A stretch of DNA of 23,828 nt, from the NCBI GenBank assembly GCA_035720945.1, contig DASTNK010000091.1, positions 1-23,828 of the forward strand. Reading direction: 5' to 3'. Made by a program: the position numbers and the translations under genes. The notes beneath the pieces were generated by a model. That model searched no databases. It saw only the letters and a program-made list of their open reading frames with translations, and was not told the origin of the DNA. Below, in pieces: positions 1 through 7,651 of this stretch (positions are counted from its first letter, which is position 1; the number at the start of each line of letters is the position of its first letter). The DNA is from SCQX01 sp035720945. GTDB taxonomy: Bacteria > Pseudomonadota > Gammaproteobacteria > Burkholderiales > Burkholderiaceae_B.

Positions 1-90
1 ACGATCAATATGATCAATTTTACTTATTTTTGTGCGTCACTTACACTTCATTCCGTAGTTTGTTGTTAACCCTTAGAACCAGGAGTTTTA
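1..90 (+). promoter_or_regulatory. ahpC upstream region with ribosome binding site
   Basis: AT-rich 5' region of ahpC, cut by the window edge. It holds a direct repeat GATCAAT at 3-9 and 12-18 and a clear ribosome binding site AGGAG at 81-85, five bases before the ATG. ahpC genes are often controlled by OxyR, but I see no convincing ATAG-N7-CTAT type site in the part that is present, so OxyR control is only a possibility. Confidence 0.45.
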
Positions 91-654
91 ATGTCTTTGA
101 TCAACACAAAAATCAAGCCTTTCACCGCCACCGCGTACCACGACGGCAAGTTCGTCGATGTGAGCGACAGCACGGTCGCCGGCAAGTGGGCGGTTTTTGT
201 TTTCTATCCTGCTGATTTCACGTTCGTGTGCCCGACCGAGCTGGAAGACCTGGCCAACCATTACGCCGAATTCCAGAAAATGGGCGTGGAGGTCTACAGT
301 GTGTCGACCGACACGCATTTCGCCCACAAGGCCTGGCACGACACGTCCGACGCGATCAAGAAGGTCAGCTACCCGATGATCGGCGACCCCACGCACACGC
401 TGGCCCGCAATTTCGACGTGCTGATCCAAGAAGAAGGCATTTCGCTGCGTGGCACGTTCGTGGTCAACCCGGAAGGGCAGATCAAGGCCATGGAAATCCA
501 TGACAACGGCATCGGTCGCGACGCGTCCGAACTGCTGCGCAAGGTCAAGGCCGCGCAGTACATCGCCGCGCATCCGAACGAAGTCTGCCCCGCCAAATGG
601 GAAGAAGGCGCCCAGACGCTGACCCCGTCGCTGCATCTGGTCGGCAAGATCTGA
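91..654 (+). CDS. ahpC: alkyl hydroperoxide reductase subunit C (2-Cys peroxiredoxin)
   Basis: Cytoplasmic typical 2-Cys peroxiredoxin of 187 aa, the usual AhpC length. It reduces H2O2, organic hydroperoxides and peroxynitrite. The peroxidatic cysteine is C47 in FTFVCPTE, and the resolving cysteine is C166 in EVCPAKW, matching C46 and C165 of the E. coli protein. Residues 35-50 hold the peroxiredoxin active-site loop (FYPADFTFVCP), and 98-127 carry the conserved GDPTHTLARNFDVL and GTFVVNP stretches. The start is set by AGGAG five bases upstream. ahpF follows 232 bp downstream on the same strand and would recycle the disulfide. Two hairpins directly after the stop suggest that much ahpC transcription ends before ahpF, which fits the excess of AhpC over AhpF usual in bacteria. 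Identification is very secure. Confidence 0.98.
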   Translation: MSLINTKIKPFTATAYHDGKFVDVSDSTVAGKWAVFVFYPADFTFVCPTELEDLANHYAEFQKMGVEVYSVSTDTHFAHKAWHDTSDAIKKVSYPMIGDPTHTLARNFDVLIQEEGISLRGTFVVNPEGQIKAMEIHDNGIGRDASELLRKVKAAQYIAAHPNEVCPAKWEEGAQTLTPSLHLVGKI

Positions 655-660
655 TGCCAG

Positions 661-724
661 GCCCGGGCCAGCGCCCGGGTCACCAAGCCCCCGCCGTGTC
701 TGTGGTCTGGCCCGGCGGGGCTTT
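661..724 (+). terminator. double hairpin terminator after ahpC
   Basis: Two stem-loops lie within 70 bases of the ahpC stop. The first pairs CCCGGGC (662-668) with GCCCGGG (673-679). The second pairs AAGCCCC-CGCCG (685-696, one bulged C) with CGGCGGGGCTT (from about 713) and ends in a short CTTT at 721-724. The T-tract is short, so this is probably a partial terminator or attenuator between ahpC and ahpF. Confidence 0.6.
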
Positions 725-818
725 CACCCCGACCCTTGGAACCAAAGAGGCGCCTCACGACGCAGCCTTGGGGTATGTTTTGCCGCCTGGTTGCCTCGAT
801 AGGAAAGGTTGTCTCACC

Positions 819-883
819 AGGAGGCAAGCCGGTGCCATCCGGTGCGGTGTGGGGATAGTCCCCGAATTGAGAGATAGGTGGAG
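819..883 (+). promoter_or_regulatory. ahpF leader: RBS, hairpin and possible leader mini-ORF
   Basis: The ahpF ribosome binding site is AGGTGGAG at 876-883, just before ATG 887. Upstream lies a second Shine-Dalgarno-like AGGAGG (819-824) placed seven bases before a GTG (832) that opens an 8-codon reading frame ending at TAG 856-858. That stop falls in the loop of a small hairpin, GGGGA-TAG-TCCCC (851-863). The RBS is firm; the mini-ORF is speculative. Confidence 0.35.
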
Positions 884-886
884 TCC

Positions 887-2479
887 ATGCTTGACGCAAA
901 CATCAAAAGCCAACTGAGCACGTATTTCGAGCGGATCCGCTTGCCACTGGAATTGCGCGCATCGCTCGACGACGGCGGGAAGTCGAGCGAACTGCGTGCG
1001 TTCCTTGAGGAAATCGCAGGCTTGTCCGACAAGATCACGCTGGTGGACGAACAGCCACGTGCCGCGCGCGTGCCGTCATTCGCCATCGCTCGAATCGACA
1101 GTGACGTTTCCGTGCGCTTTGCCGGGATTCCGCTGGGCCACGAACTGACGTCGCTGGTGTTGGCGCTGCTGCAGGTGGGCGGCCATCCGGCGAAGATCGA
1201 GGATGCGGTGGTCGGGCAAATACGCGGCCTGTCGGGTGAGTACCGGTTCGAAACCTATTTTTCCCAGTCGTGCCAGAACTGCCCCGATGTCGTGCAGGCA
1301 TTGAACGCGATGTCGGTGATCAATCCCGCGATTCAGCACGTGGCGATCGATGGCGCGTTCTTCCGCGACGAGGTCGAGGCCCGTGAAATCCTGTCCGTGC
1401 CATCCGTTTTCCTGAACGGCGAGCTGTTTCATCAGGGACGCGCCGGCGTCGAGGAGCTTCTGGCGAAGCTGGACACGGGTGATGACACGCGCAGGGTCGA
1501 TGAATTGAATGCCCGGGATGAGTTCGACGTGCTGGTGGTGGGCGGTGGCCCGGCGGGCGCGGCGGCGGCCGTGTATGCGGCGCGCAAGGGTATCCGCACT
1601 GCGGTGGTGGCCGAACGCTTCGGCGGGCAGGTGCTCGACACCCTGGCCATCGAGAACTACCTCTCGGTGCTGGAAACCGAAGGGCCGAAGTTCGGTCTGG
1701 CGCTGGAGCAGCATGTCAAGGCGTATGAAGTCGACATCATCAACCTGCAGCGGGCGGCGAAGCTGATTCCCGGGAAATCGATACGGGTCGAGCTTGCCAG
1801 TGGCGCGACGCTGAAGGCGAAAACGGTCATCCTGTCCACCGGCGCGCGCTGGCGCGAGATCAACGTGCCGGGCGAGCGCGAGTACCGCAATCGGGGTGTG
1901 GCCTACTGCCCGCACTGCGATGGCCCGCTGTTCAAGGGCAGGCGCGTGGCGGTCATCGGCGGGGGCAACTCGGGGGTGGAAGCCGCCATCGATCTGGCCG
2001 GCATCGTCGGACATGTGACGTTGATTGAGTTCGACCAGGCTTTGCGCGCCGACGATATCCTGCAGCGCAAGCTACGCACGTTACCCAACGTCGACGTGAT
2101 CACCTCGGCGCAGACCACTGGCATCACAGGCGACGGCAAGCGGGTCACGGGCCTGGACTATTCCAGCCGCGTGGATGGCTCGGTGCATCATGTGGATCTG
2201 GAAGGTGTGTTCGTGCAAATCGGTCTGGTGCCGAACACCGAGTGGCTGAGGGGCGCGGTGGCCCTGACACCGCGCGGCGAGATCGAAGTCGACGCGCGTG
2301 GCCAGACGTCGGTGCCAGGTGTGTTCGCGGCTGGGGACGTCACCACCGTGCCGTACAAGCAGATCATCATCGCGGCAGGAGACGGGGCCAAGGCCGCGCT
2401 GGGAGCCTTCGATCATCTGATCCGCAGTTCGGTCGATGAAGACGAAGAAAATGTCCCGGCCGTCGCCAATGTGGTTTGA
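887..2479 (+). CDS. ahpF: alkyl hydroperoxide reductase subunit F (flavin disulfide reductase)
   Basis: NAD(P)H-dependent FAD enzyme that reduces oxidised AhpC; 530 aa, close to the 521 of E. coli AhpF. The N-terminal tandem thioredoxin-fold domain has the redox pair C129-x2-C132 (CQNCPD). The FAD site VVGGGPAGAAAA starts near residue 212. The thioredoxin-reductase-like domain has the second redox pair C341-x2-C344 (CPHCDGP), followed by the NAD-binding motif VAVIGGGNSGVEAA. The C-terminal FAD motif is GVFAAGDVTTVPYKQI. I chose ATG 887 because AGGTGGAG sits at the right distance and MLDANIKSQL matches the start of the E. coli protein; an in-frame GTG at 878 would add three residues. A strong terminator follows. 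Confidence 0.98.
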   Translation: MLDANIKSQLSTYFERIRLPLELRASLDDGGKSSELRAFLEEIAGLSDKITLVDEQPRAARVPSFAIARIDSDVSVRFAGIPLGHELTSLVLALLQVGGHPAKIEDAVVGQIRGLSGEYRFETYFSQSCQNCPDVVQALNAMSVINPAIQHVAIDGAFFRDEVEAREILSVPSVFLNGELFHQGRAGVEELLAKLDTGDDTRRVDELNARDEFDVLVVGGGPAGAAAAVYAARKGIRTAVVAERFGGQVLDTLAIENYLSVLETEGPKFGLALEQHVKAYEVDIINLQRAAKLIPGKSIRVELASGATLKAKTVILSTGARWREINVPGEREYRNRGVAYCPHCDGPLFKGRRVAVIGGGNSGVEAAIDLAGIVGHVTLIEFDQALRADDILQRKLRTLPNVDVITSAQTTGITGDGKRVTGLDYSSRVDGSVHHVDLEGVFVQIGLVPNTEWLRGAVALTPRGEIEVDARGQTSVPGVFAAGDVTTVPYKQIIIAAGDGAKAALGAFDHLIRSSVDEDEENVPAVANVV

Positions 2480-2515
2480 TAGCCTGGCGCATCGGCATCG
2501 GTGTCGGTGACGGAT

Positions 2516-2549
2516 GGCCCTCGTGTGGAATTGTCGCGAGGGCCGTTTT
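2516..2549 (+). terminator. rho-independent terminator of ahpF
   Basis: A perfect 8-bp stem GGCCCTCG (2516-2523) / CGAGGGCC (2537-2544) is followed by GTTTTG. It lies 37 bases after the ahpF stop and just before the end of the convergent porin gene. Confidence 0.8.
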
Positions 2550-2557
2550 GCCGCGTA

Positions 2558-3604
2558 TCAGAATTTCATGCGCATGCCGACACCATACGTGCTGCCGCTC
2601 GACAGGTCGCTGGCGTGGTCGGACATGTACGCCACATACACATCCGTGCGCTTCGACAGGTTGTAGTCGTAGCCCAGCGCCCAGGTGTTGCGCTTGACGT
2701 CGCTCGCCCCCGTGCTGCGCGTGAACGCATACGACGCCAGCACGTTGCCACCGCCCAGGGGAACGGAAACACCCAATTGCCCGCCATTCTGCGTGACGTT
2801 GCCGCCGTCAATCGTGTTGCCGATGTACTGGTACTGGCCGAATAGCTTGACGAAGCTCAGGTCGTAGCTCATGCCGACCTGCACCGCGCGCTGTTTGCGG
2901 AACCCGGGGATGACGGTGCCCAGGTCTCCCGGCGTGTTGTTGAAATTGACCTGCTGGTATGCCACGGTCGCCGCGAACGGACCATGGAAGTACAGCAGAT
3001 TGGCGCTCCACTTGTTCTGCCCGTTCTGATCGGGTTCGTTGCCGAAAGCGTAGGCGAAGCTCGCCGTCAGTCCCTTGAAATCAGGCGTCGTGTACATCAC
3101 GGCATGACTCCATCCTGAATCGCCCGTGATGCCTTGGCCGTTCACGCCCAGGTAGGTGTGGAACACCATGGGTGAGAACGTGTAGGAATCGACGAACGGA
3201 TTGAACAGGATGGTGGAGACGAAATACGAGGTGGTCAGGCGGCCCATCTTCAGGGTGCCCAGATCGTCGCTTTGCAAGCCGACATAGGCGTTGCGGGAAA
3301 AGAACGGGTCGCCGTCGAAGCGGCCGGAGCTGCCTGTCTGGGGCCGGAAGAAATCCTCCATCTTGAAAACAGCCTTGAGGCCGTTGCCCAGGTCTTCGGA
3401 TCCCTTGAGCCCCCAGTACGAGGTCGACATGCCGCCGCCACCCTGTACCCAGGTGTGATTGATGTCTCCGGGGTTTTTCTGGGCACCGACCCAGGCATCG
3501 ATCTGCCCGTACAGCTGCACGCTTGATTCTGCGAGAGCCGCGCCGCTGGCGCCCAGTGCGGCAAGCAACACGGTGCATGCCAGCGCAGACTTTTTGAAAG
3601 CCAT
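2558..3604 (-). CDS. Gram-negative porin (Burkholderiales trimeric porin family)
   Basis: Outer-membrane general porin of 348 aa. A clear Sec signal peptide (MAFKKSALACTVLLAALGASG..) should be cleaved after ALA at residue 25, leaving a mature protein starting ESSVQLYGQID. The body has alternating beta-strand pattern, the SYWGLKGSEDLGNGLKAVFKMED segment typical of Burkholderiales porins, and a C-terminal phenylalanine (GVGMRMKF) used in BAM-dependent assembly. The start at 3604 is supported by GGAG five bases upstream; longer in-frame starts would precede the signal peptide. It is the last gene on the strand of the catabolic cluster, 210 bp after the hydantoinase, so it may be co-regulated to let the substrate across the outer membrane. 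Its substrate selectivity cannot be read from the sequence. Confidence 0.93.
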   Translation of the reverse strand: MAFKKSALACTVLLAALGASGAALAESSVQLYGQIDAWVGAQKNPGDINHTWVQGGGGMSTSYWGLKGSEDLGNGLKAVFKMEDFFRPQTGSSGRFDGDPFFSRNAYVGLQSDDLGTLKMGRLTTSYFVSTILFNPFVDSYTFSPMVFHTYLGVNGQGITGDSGWSHAVMYTTPDFKGLTASFAYAFGNEPDQNGQNKWSANLLYFHGPFAATVAYQQVNFNNTPGDLGTVIPGFRKQRAVQVGMSYDLSFVKLFGQYQYIGNTIDGGNVTQNGGQLGVSVPLGGGNVLASYAFTRSTGASDVKRNTWALGYDYNLSKRTDVYVAYMSDHASDLSSGSTYGVGMRMKF

Positions 3605-3814
3605 TTGTCTCCATCCTTGTTTATTGTTTGTGGGTTGAGCTGCGCCCACAAGGGCGCGCCCTTTCAGTCGATTGCCGACGAAAGGCGAGTTTTATTTTGA
3701 AGGGAAGACCGCGAGACTTCTATCAGCGCAAGTTAATGGCCTACATTCGTGTAGGCGTATCGCGCGATGGCTTGGAATGTGGTAGGGCGGGCATTGGGTG
3801 TTGTTCGCCTTACG
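3605..3814 (-). promoter_or_regulatory. porin leader/intergenic region with two palindromes
   Basis: This gap between the hydantoinase and the porin holds a perfect 14-bp palindrome AAGGGCGCGCCCTT (3650-3663) in the porin leader. It also holds a perfect hairpin GCCTACA-TTCG-TGTAGGC (3739-3756) about 135 bp before the porin start. Neither has a T-tract, so operator sites or mRNA structures are more likely than terminators. I see no clean -35/-10 pair. Confidence 0.4.
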
Positions 3815-5224
3815 TCACATCATCGGCGTGCCACATGGCAGGAATTGCCCCCATCCCGAACGACCCGTGAGTGACAGGTCCCGGCTCACCACCTTGCCGC
3901 GGGAGATCGTGAGCACCGGCCAGCCTTTGACCTCGATTCCCTGATAAGGGGTGTAATCAACGTTATGGTGCAGCATGGCATTATCGATGACGACGCGTCG
4001 ATTCGGATCCCAGAGCGCGATGTCCGCGTCGGCCCCGACGATGATCGACCCCTTGCGCGGATACAGTCCATATAGCTTGGCGGGGTTGGTGGCTGTCAGT
4101 GCGACAAACTGGTGGATGTCGATGCGGCCCTCGGCAACGCCACCTGAAAACAGCAACGGCAAGCGTGTTTCCAGGCCCGGGATACCGTTGGGAATATATT
4201 GAAACGGCTGTTCTTTGCCGCCAGGCATTTTCCCATACGGGTCGTTGTAGCGGAAAGCGGCATGATCAGATGAGAATATCGAGAACACATTCTGCTTCAG
4301 GCCACTCCAGACGGCATCCTGATTCTGCTTGTCCCGTGGGGGCGGGCTGCACACGCATTTTGCGCCATGGTAGCCCTCGATATCGAGATCCTGTTCGGTT
4401 AGAAACACGTACTGCGGACAGGTTTCCGCATGAATCGGCAAGCCTCGTGCCTGAGCCCAGCGTATTTGCTCTATGGCGTCGCGGCCCGACACATGCACGA
4501 TCAGGATTGGAACGCCGGCGAGTTCGGAAAACGTGATGGCGCGGTGGGTCGCTTCGCGCTCAACCGCCATGGGTCTCGATGCGGCGTGAAACTTTGGGGC
4601 CGAGTGGCCCTGTGAAGTCAGGCGTTCCGTCAGCCACGCGATACAGTCGGCGTTCTCGGCGTGGATCATCACCAAGGCCTGGCCGGCACGGGCCACGTCC
4701 AGAACCCTGAGAATGTCCAGATCGTTCAGCTTCAGATCGTCGTAGGTCATGTAGATCTTGAACGACGTGTAGCCCTCTTCGATAAGCCGCGGCAACTCGT
4801 TTGCGAGCACGTCCGGGGTTGGATCGGTCACGATCAAGTGGAACGCATAGTCGATAACCGCCTTGCCGTCTGCCCTGCGGTGGTAATCGTCGACGGCTGC
4901 GCGCAACGACTGCCCCTTGGTTTGGGCCGCGAAGGGAATGATTGTCGTGGTGCCCCCGCACGCGGCGGAATTCGTTCCGGTCACGAAATCGTCCGCCATG
5001 CGCACGCCTTCCGGCATGGGCTGATCAAGGTGGCAGTGTGCGTCGATTCCCCCGGGAAGGGTAAGCAACCCCGTGGCATCGATGGTTTCCGACGCGTTGC
5101 CCAACCCGTTTCCAAGCGCGGCAATCTTGCCATCCTGGATTCCAATATCACAATTGAATCGGTCGGAAGCCGTCACCACATCGGCATTGCGCAGAATCAG
5201 GTCGAATTCAGCGTTCATGTTCAT
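3815..5224 (-). CDS. dihydropyrimidinase / D-hydantoinase-type cyclic amidohydrolase
   Basis: Cytoplasmic dinuclear-metal amidohydrolase of 469 aa that should open a cyclic amide or imide ring (hydantoin, dihydropyrimidine or similar). Metal and catalytic residues are all visible: H63 and H65 in GGIDAHCHLDQP, the to-be-carboxylated lysine K156 in SFKIYMTY with the oxyanion tyrosine Y161 five residues on, H188 (IHAEN), H244 (VHVSG) and D320 (SSDHAAF). The SPPPR segment (about 293-297) lines the substrate site in the family. The usual DxHTH reads DAHCH. ATG 5224 overlaps the upstream stop (TGATG), suggesting translational coupling, with AAGG just upstream; GTG 5227 and ATG 5218 are alternatives. 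No N-carbamoyl-amino-acid amidase lies nearby, so the natural substrate may not be a 5-substituted hydantoin. Family is secure, substrate unknown. Confidence 0.9.
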   Translation of the reverse strand: MNMNAEFDLILRNADVVTASDRFNCDIGIQDGKIAALGNGLGNASETIDATGLLTLPGGIDAHCHLDQPMPEGVRMADDFVTGTNSAACGGTTTIIPFAAQTKGQSLRAAVDDYHRRADGKAVIDYAFHLIVTDPTPDVLANELPRLIEEGYTSFKIYMTYDDLKLNDLDILRVLDVARAGQALVMIHAENADCIAWLTERLTSQGHSAPKFHAASRPMAVEREATHRAITFSELAGVPILIVHVSGRDAIEQIRWAQARGLPIHAETCPQYVFLTEQDLDIEGYHGAKCVCSPPPRDKQNQDAVWSGLKQNVFSIFSSDHAAFRYNDPYGKMPGGKEQPFQYIPNGIPGLETRLPLLFSGGVAEGRIDIHQFVALTATNPAKLYGLYPRKGSIIVGADADIALWDPNRRVVIDNAMLHHNVDYTPYQGIEVKGWPVLTISRGKVVSRDLSLTGRSGWGQFLPCGTPMM

Positions 5225-5988
5225 CACGCCTTGTGCATTGGTTCGCGGAACAGACTGCCCCAGCCAATATCACCATGTATCTCGTAGCCGGCGAGAGACA
5301 GGGATTTCCACACCACCGTGGAAATCGTATCGTAGACAGGAATCCCCGTAAGGGCCTCGAGCTCGGGTGCTAGATGCGCGGCCCTCAGATTGGTGCAGAA
5401 AGTCGTGATGGCCTGAGGCCGCTGTTCGGCAACCTGCATCACCATCGTACGCACCTGCTCGTCCGTGACCTCGGAAAACTCGAAATTGATGTGGAGATCA
5501 AGGTGCCGTTCGGCGACACAGTTGACGCCGGCGTCCAGGTAGTTGGCGATGATTTTTTCCTGGACGGCCGCCAGATAAGGCGAAACCAGCGCGAAATCCG
5601 ACACTTTCCTGCGTTCGAAGATTTCATTCAGCGCCAGCACCGATGTTGTGGCCGGAATGCCAGTGGCCTGGGTGATGCGTTCACACAGACGCTGATCCCG
5701 CTCGAACCCCAGCCAGCCCGACGATGTGCCGTTCCAGGCGATCACGTCCACCTTGGCGTCAGCCAGCGATCGGGCGGCATCCAGCATCCGGGTTTCGTCG
5801 AACTGCTGTTGTGAACGCTCTCCGAGGGATATCTCGGTAACCGGAAATCGTGCAAAGTGCGCCGATACGCCTGGCAAAGCCGACACGATGGCGCTGGTGA
5901 CAGGTTCGAGAGTGGTGTTTGAAGAAGGGGTCAACATCCCCAGTAGCGTGCGTTTTGTCATGACATTTGTTTGTTCATTTGTCTTCAT
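5224..5988 (-). CDS. Asp/Glu racemase superfamily protein, arylmalonate decarboxylase / maleate isomerase branch
   Basis: 254-aa cytoplasmic protein of the two-domain, cofactor-free Asp/Glu racemase superfamily. The opening GMLTPSSNTTLEP resembles maleate isomerases and arylmalonate decarboxylase (AMDase). The site of the first catalytic cysteine is G87 followed by T88-S89 (WNGTSSGW); the second cysteine is kept as C198 (FCTNLRAA), and a tyrosine Y138 follows in SPYLA. Gly-Thr-Ser plus a single C-terminal Cys is the AMDase arrangement, where Thr/Ser/Tyr form the dioxyanion hole; racemases and maleate isomerase have two cysteines. It could decarboxylate or isomerise a malonate- or maleate-like compound; this is inference. 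The first 14 bases overlap the GntR gene. There is no clear ribosome binding site; ATG 5961 (MTKRTLLG) is an alternative start. Confidence 0.82.
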   Translation of the reverse strand: MKTNEQTNVMTKRTLLGMLTPSSNTTLEPVTSAIVSALPGVSAHFARFPVTEISLGERSQQQFDETRMLDAARSLADAKVDVIAWNGTSSGWLGFERDQRLCERITQATGIPATTSVLALNEIFERRKVSDFALVSPYLAAVQEKIIANYLDAGVNCVAERHLDLHINFEFSEVTDEQVRTMVMQVAEQRPQAITTFCTNLRAAHLAPELEALTGIPVYDTISTVVWKSLSLAGYEIHGDIGWGSLFREPMHKA

Positions 5989-6706
5989 TATGGAATATCG
6001 CCTTGAAGTCCGGTGTCGAAGGCTCCGGAGCGGCGAGATCCAGCGTCTGCTCTATGTGGTTGAGGTGATCGAGCATGCACTGACGGGCGCCATTGCTGTC
6101 GCGTGTCTCGATCAGGCTGACCAGTTCCCCATGTTCGTGATGGGCGCAGGCCGGCGTACCCGGTTTGTCGTATAGCGTGATGATCAGGCAGGTCAGCGCG
6201 GTAAGTTCCCGCATGATGCGTGGCAAGAAACTCTTCGCCGCCATGTCCGCCAAATGGATATGGAATTCCCCCGATAACCGGATGATGCGATGCTGGTCTT
6301 TCGCGTCGCGGGCTTCCTGTTCCAGCGCGACACTGCGGCGCAGGGTCTGGATCTGGCTCTTGGTGGCGTTTTCAGCAAGCAAAGCCACCATGCCGGGCTC
6401 GAGCAGCCTGCGTGTGATGAAAAGTTCGCGGGCCTCTTGCACCGTCGGGCGGGAAATAAAGGCGCCACGATTGGGAATCAGTGTCACGACTTTCTCATGT
6501 GCCAGACGGCCCAGCACCTGCCGCACTTTGGCGCGGCTTGCGCCGGTGGCCTCGGTCAGGCGTTCCTCGGCCAGTTTCGTTCCCGGAGCGAGCCTGTGTT
6601 CAAGTATGGCGATCTGGATTCGCTCGTAAATCTGATCGTTCGACATGCCATGTGTAGCCGATACATCTATGCTGCCTTGTGATACCAGTGTTGCCGCGAC
6701 GTCCAC
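5975..6706 (-). CDS. GntR-family transcriptional regulator, FadR subfamily (FCD domain)
   Basis: 243-aa DNA-binding regulator. Residues 22-90 form the GntR winged helix (IYERIQIAILEHRLAPGTKL, then RLTEATGASRAKVRQVLGRLAHEKVV, wing IPNRGAFISRP). Residues 95-225 form the all-helical FCD ligand domain (EARELFITRRLLEPGMV), with likely metal-binding histidines in FHIHLADMA, HEHGELVSLIETRD and DHLNHIE. FCD regulators usually bind a carboxylic acid and act as repressors. The start is GTG 6706, with AAGGA seven bases upstream; ATG 6646 (MSNDQIYERI) is the next option. It lies inside the catabolic cluster and has its own promoter carrying a GntR-type palindrome, so it probably represses itself and the downstream genes until a pathway compound appears. 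Confidence 0.92.
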   Translation of the reverse strand: MDVAATLVSQGSIDVSATHGMSNDQIYERIQIAILEHRLAPGTKLAEERLTEATGASRAKVRQVLGRLAHEKVVTLIPNRGAFISRPTVQEARELFITRRLLEPGMVALLAENATKSQIQTLRRSVALEQEARDAKDQHRIIRLSGEFHIHLADMAAKSFLPRIMRELTALTCLIITLYDKPGTPACAHHEHGELVSLIETRDSNGARQCMLDHLNHIEQTLDLAAPEPSTPDFKAIFHNEDK

Positions 6707-6773
6707 GTTATGATCCTTGAATAGCCTGGGAGAGTGTGCGATCGGCTCCGTTCAAGCAGAGTTTTATGCACAC

Positions 6774-6802
6774 ATTATCGCGCTTGATTGTATACATTCG
6801 AA
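6774..6802 (-). promoter_or_regulatory. gntR promoter with embedded GntR-type operator
   Basis: On the minus strand a -35-like TTCGAA (6802-6797), a 17-base spacer and a -10 GATAAT (6779-6774) precede gntR by about 70 bp. The near-perfect palindrome ATTGTATACATT (6787-6798) overlaps the -35 edge and the spacer. It fits the TNGTNNNACNA pattern of FCD-type GntR operators, so autoregulation is likely. The -35 matches consensus poorly; the operator is the stronger call. Confidence 0.6.
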
Positions 6803-6866
6803 ATCCGAATCAGTGCCTTACTAAAACCGCTTGGAGAAAGCGCCAGGCCTATCGACAAAAACCTGG

Positions 6867-7622
6867 CTATGCTAAGGTGCCCTGTGCAAGCAATTTCCGC
6901 ATGGCGTCCGACAAGCCCTTGTTGGGTTTGATCGGCGGCAGTGAAAAGCTGCCGCCCCGGGATTCGCCGGGAGCAAGGGCGATGAGTGTCTCGGCATGGC
7001 GGACCGCGCTCGATACGCCATCGACAACCGGCACCGGAATGTCACCCCGGATCGTGCGCGCCAGTCCGGCAAGCGGCGCGCCCGCCAGGATCAACACATC
7101 GGCTCCGTCTTCGCGCACCGCCTGATCGCAGAGATCCCGCAAGCGCCCTTCGTGATCCGACTGTACGGAACCGATATCTTCCAGAGGCTGCCGCAGGCAT
7201 CGAATGCTGGCCAATCGGTCCAGCAGACCGTTGGCCTGCACACATTCGCGATACCAGGCGGTGATGCGATGTGAAATGGCGATGATGGAATACCTATTGC
7301 CCAGCATGCAGGCACTCATCAAGGCGGCCTCCGTAAGCCCGACCACCGGTATGTCGACGAGTTCACGTATCCCCCATAGACCGGGATCGCCGAACGCCGC
7401 GATCACCAGCGCGTCATAGTTCGGCGCCTGGGTGGCCGCGAGGTCCGCCGCGGCATAGGCGCCCAGAAGTGCCTCCAGCCGAGTCTCGATGTAAGCAACG
7501 CCAAGCGGGGCGGTAACCACATCGATATGGGTCGAGGCCGAGGCCGTTCTACGGGCCTCGGCAGCGATCAGATCCGAGACGCTTTCGGAAATATTCGGAT
7601 TGATCAACAGAATCTTGCTCAT
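6867..7622 (-). CDS. hydantoin-racemase-like Asp/Glu racemase superfamily protein lacking both catalytic cysteines
   Basis: 251-aa protein with the hydantoin/allantoin racemase look: MSKILLINPNISESVSD at the N terminus, AAFGDPGLWGIREL at 75-88, PVVGLTEAALMSA at 92-104 and LAGAPLAGL at 179-187. In characterised hydantoin racemases the two catalytic cysteines sit at about 76 and 181 (CFGDPG and GCAGM). Here those positions are A76 and G181, and the other cysteines (C105, C127, C142, C165) are elsewhere. A two-base racemisation is therefore unlikely; decarboxylation, isomerisation or a binding role is possible. ATG 7622 begins the conserved sequence; GGTGA lies five bases upstream. The gene starts 29 bp after the MFS stop and probably shares its transcript. 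Superfamily secure, function unknown. Confidence 0.8.
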   Translation of the reverse strand: MSKILLINPNISESVSDLIAAEARRTASASTHIDVVTAPLGVAYIETRLEALLGAYAAADLAATQAPNYDALVIAAFGDPGLWGIRELVDIPVVGLTEAALMSACMLGNRYSIIAISHRITAWYRECVQANGLLDRLASIRCLRQPLEDIGSVQSDHEGRLRDLCDQAVREDGADVLILAGAPLAGLARTIRGDIPVPVVDGVSSAVRHAETLIALAPGESRGGSFSLPPIKPNKGLSDAMRKLLAQGTLA

Positions 7623-7651
7623 GTCAGTCACCGTCTTGGGTCCCGTTTTAT

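Noticed and set aside
1..60. OxyR binding site upstream of ahpC
   Set aside because: No convincing ATAG-N7-CTAT spacing is visible and the region is cut by the window edge.
1076..2014. 312-codon open frame on minus, antisense to ahpF
   Set aside because: Opposite a secure gene, with no family resemblance and no ribosome binding site; a codon-bias shadow.
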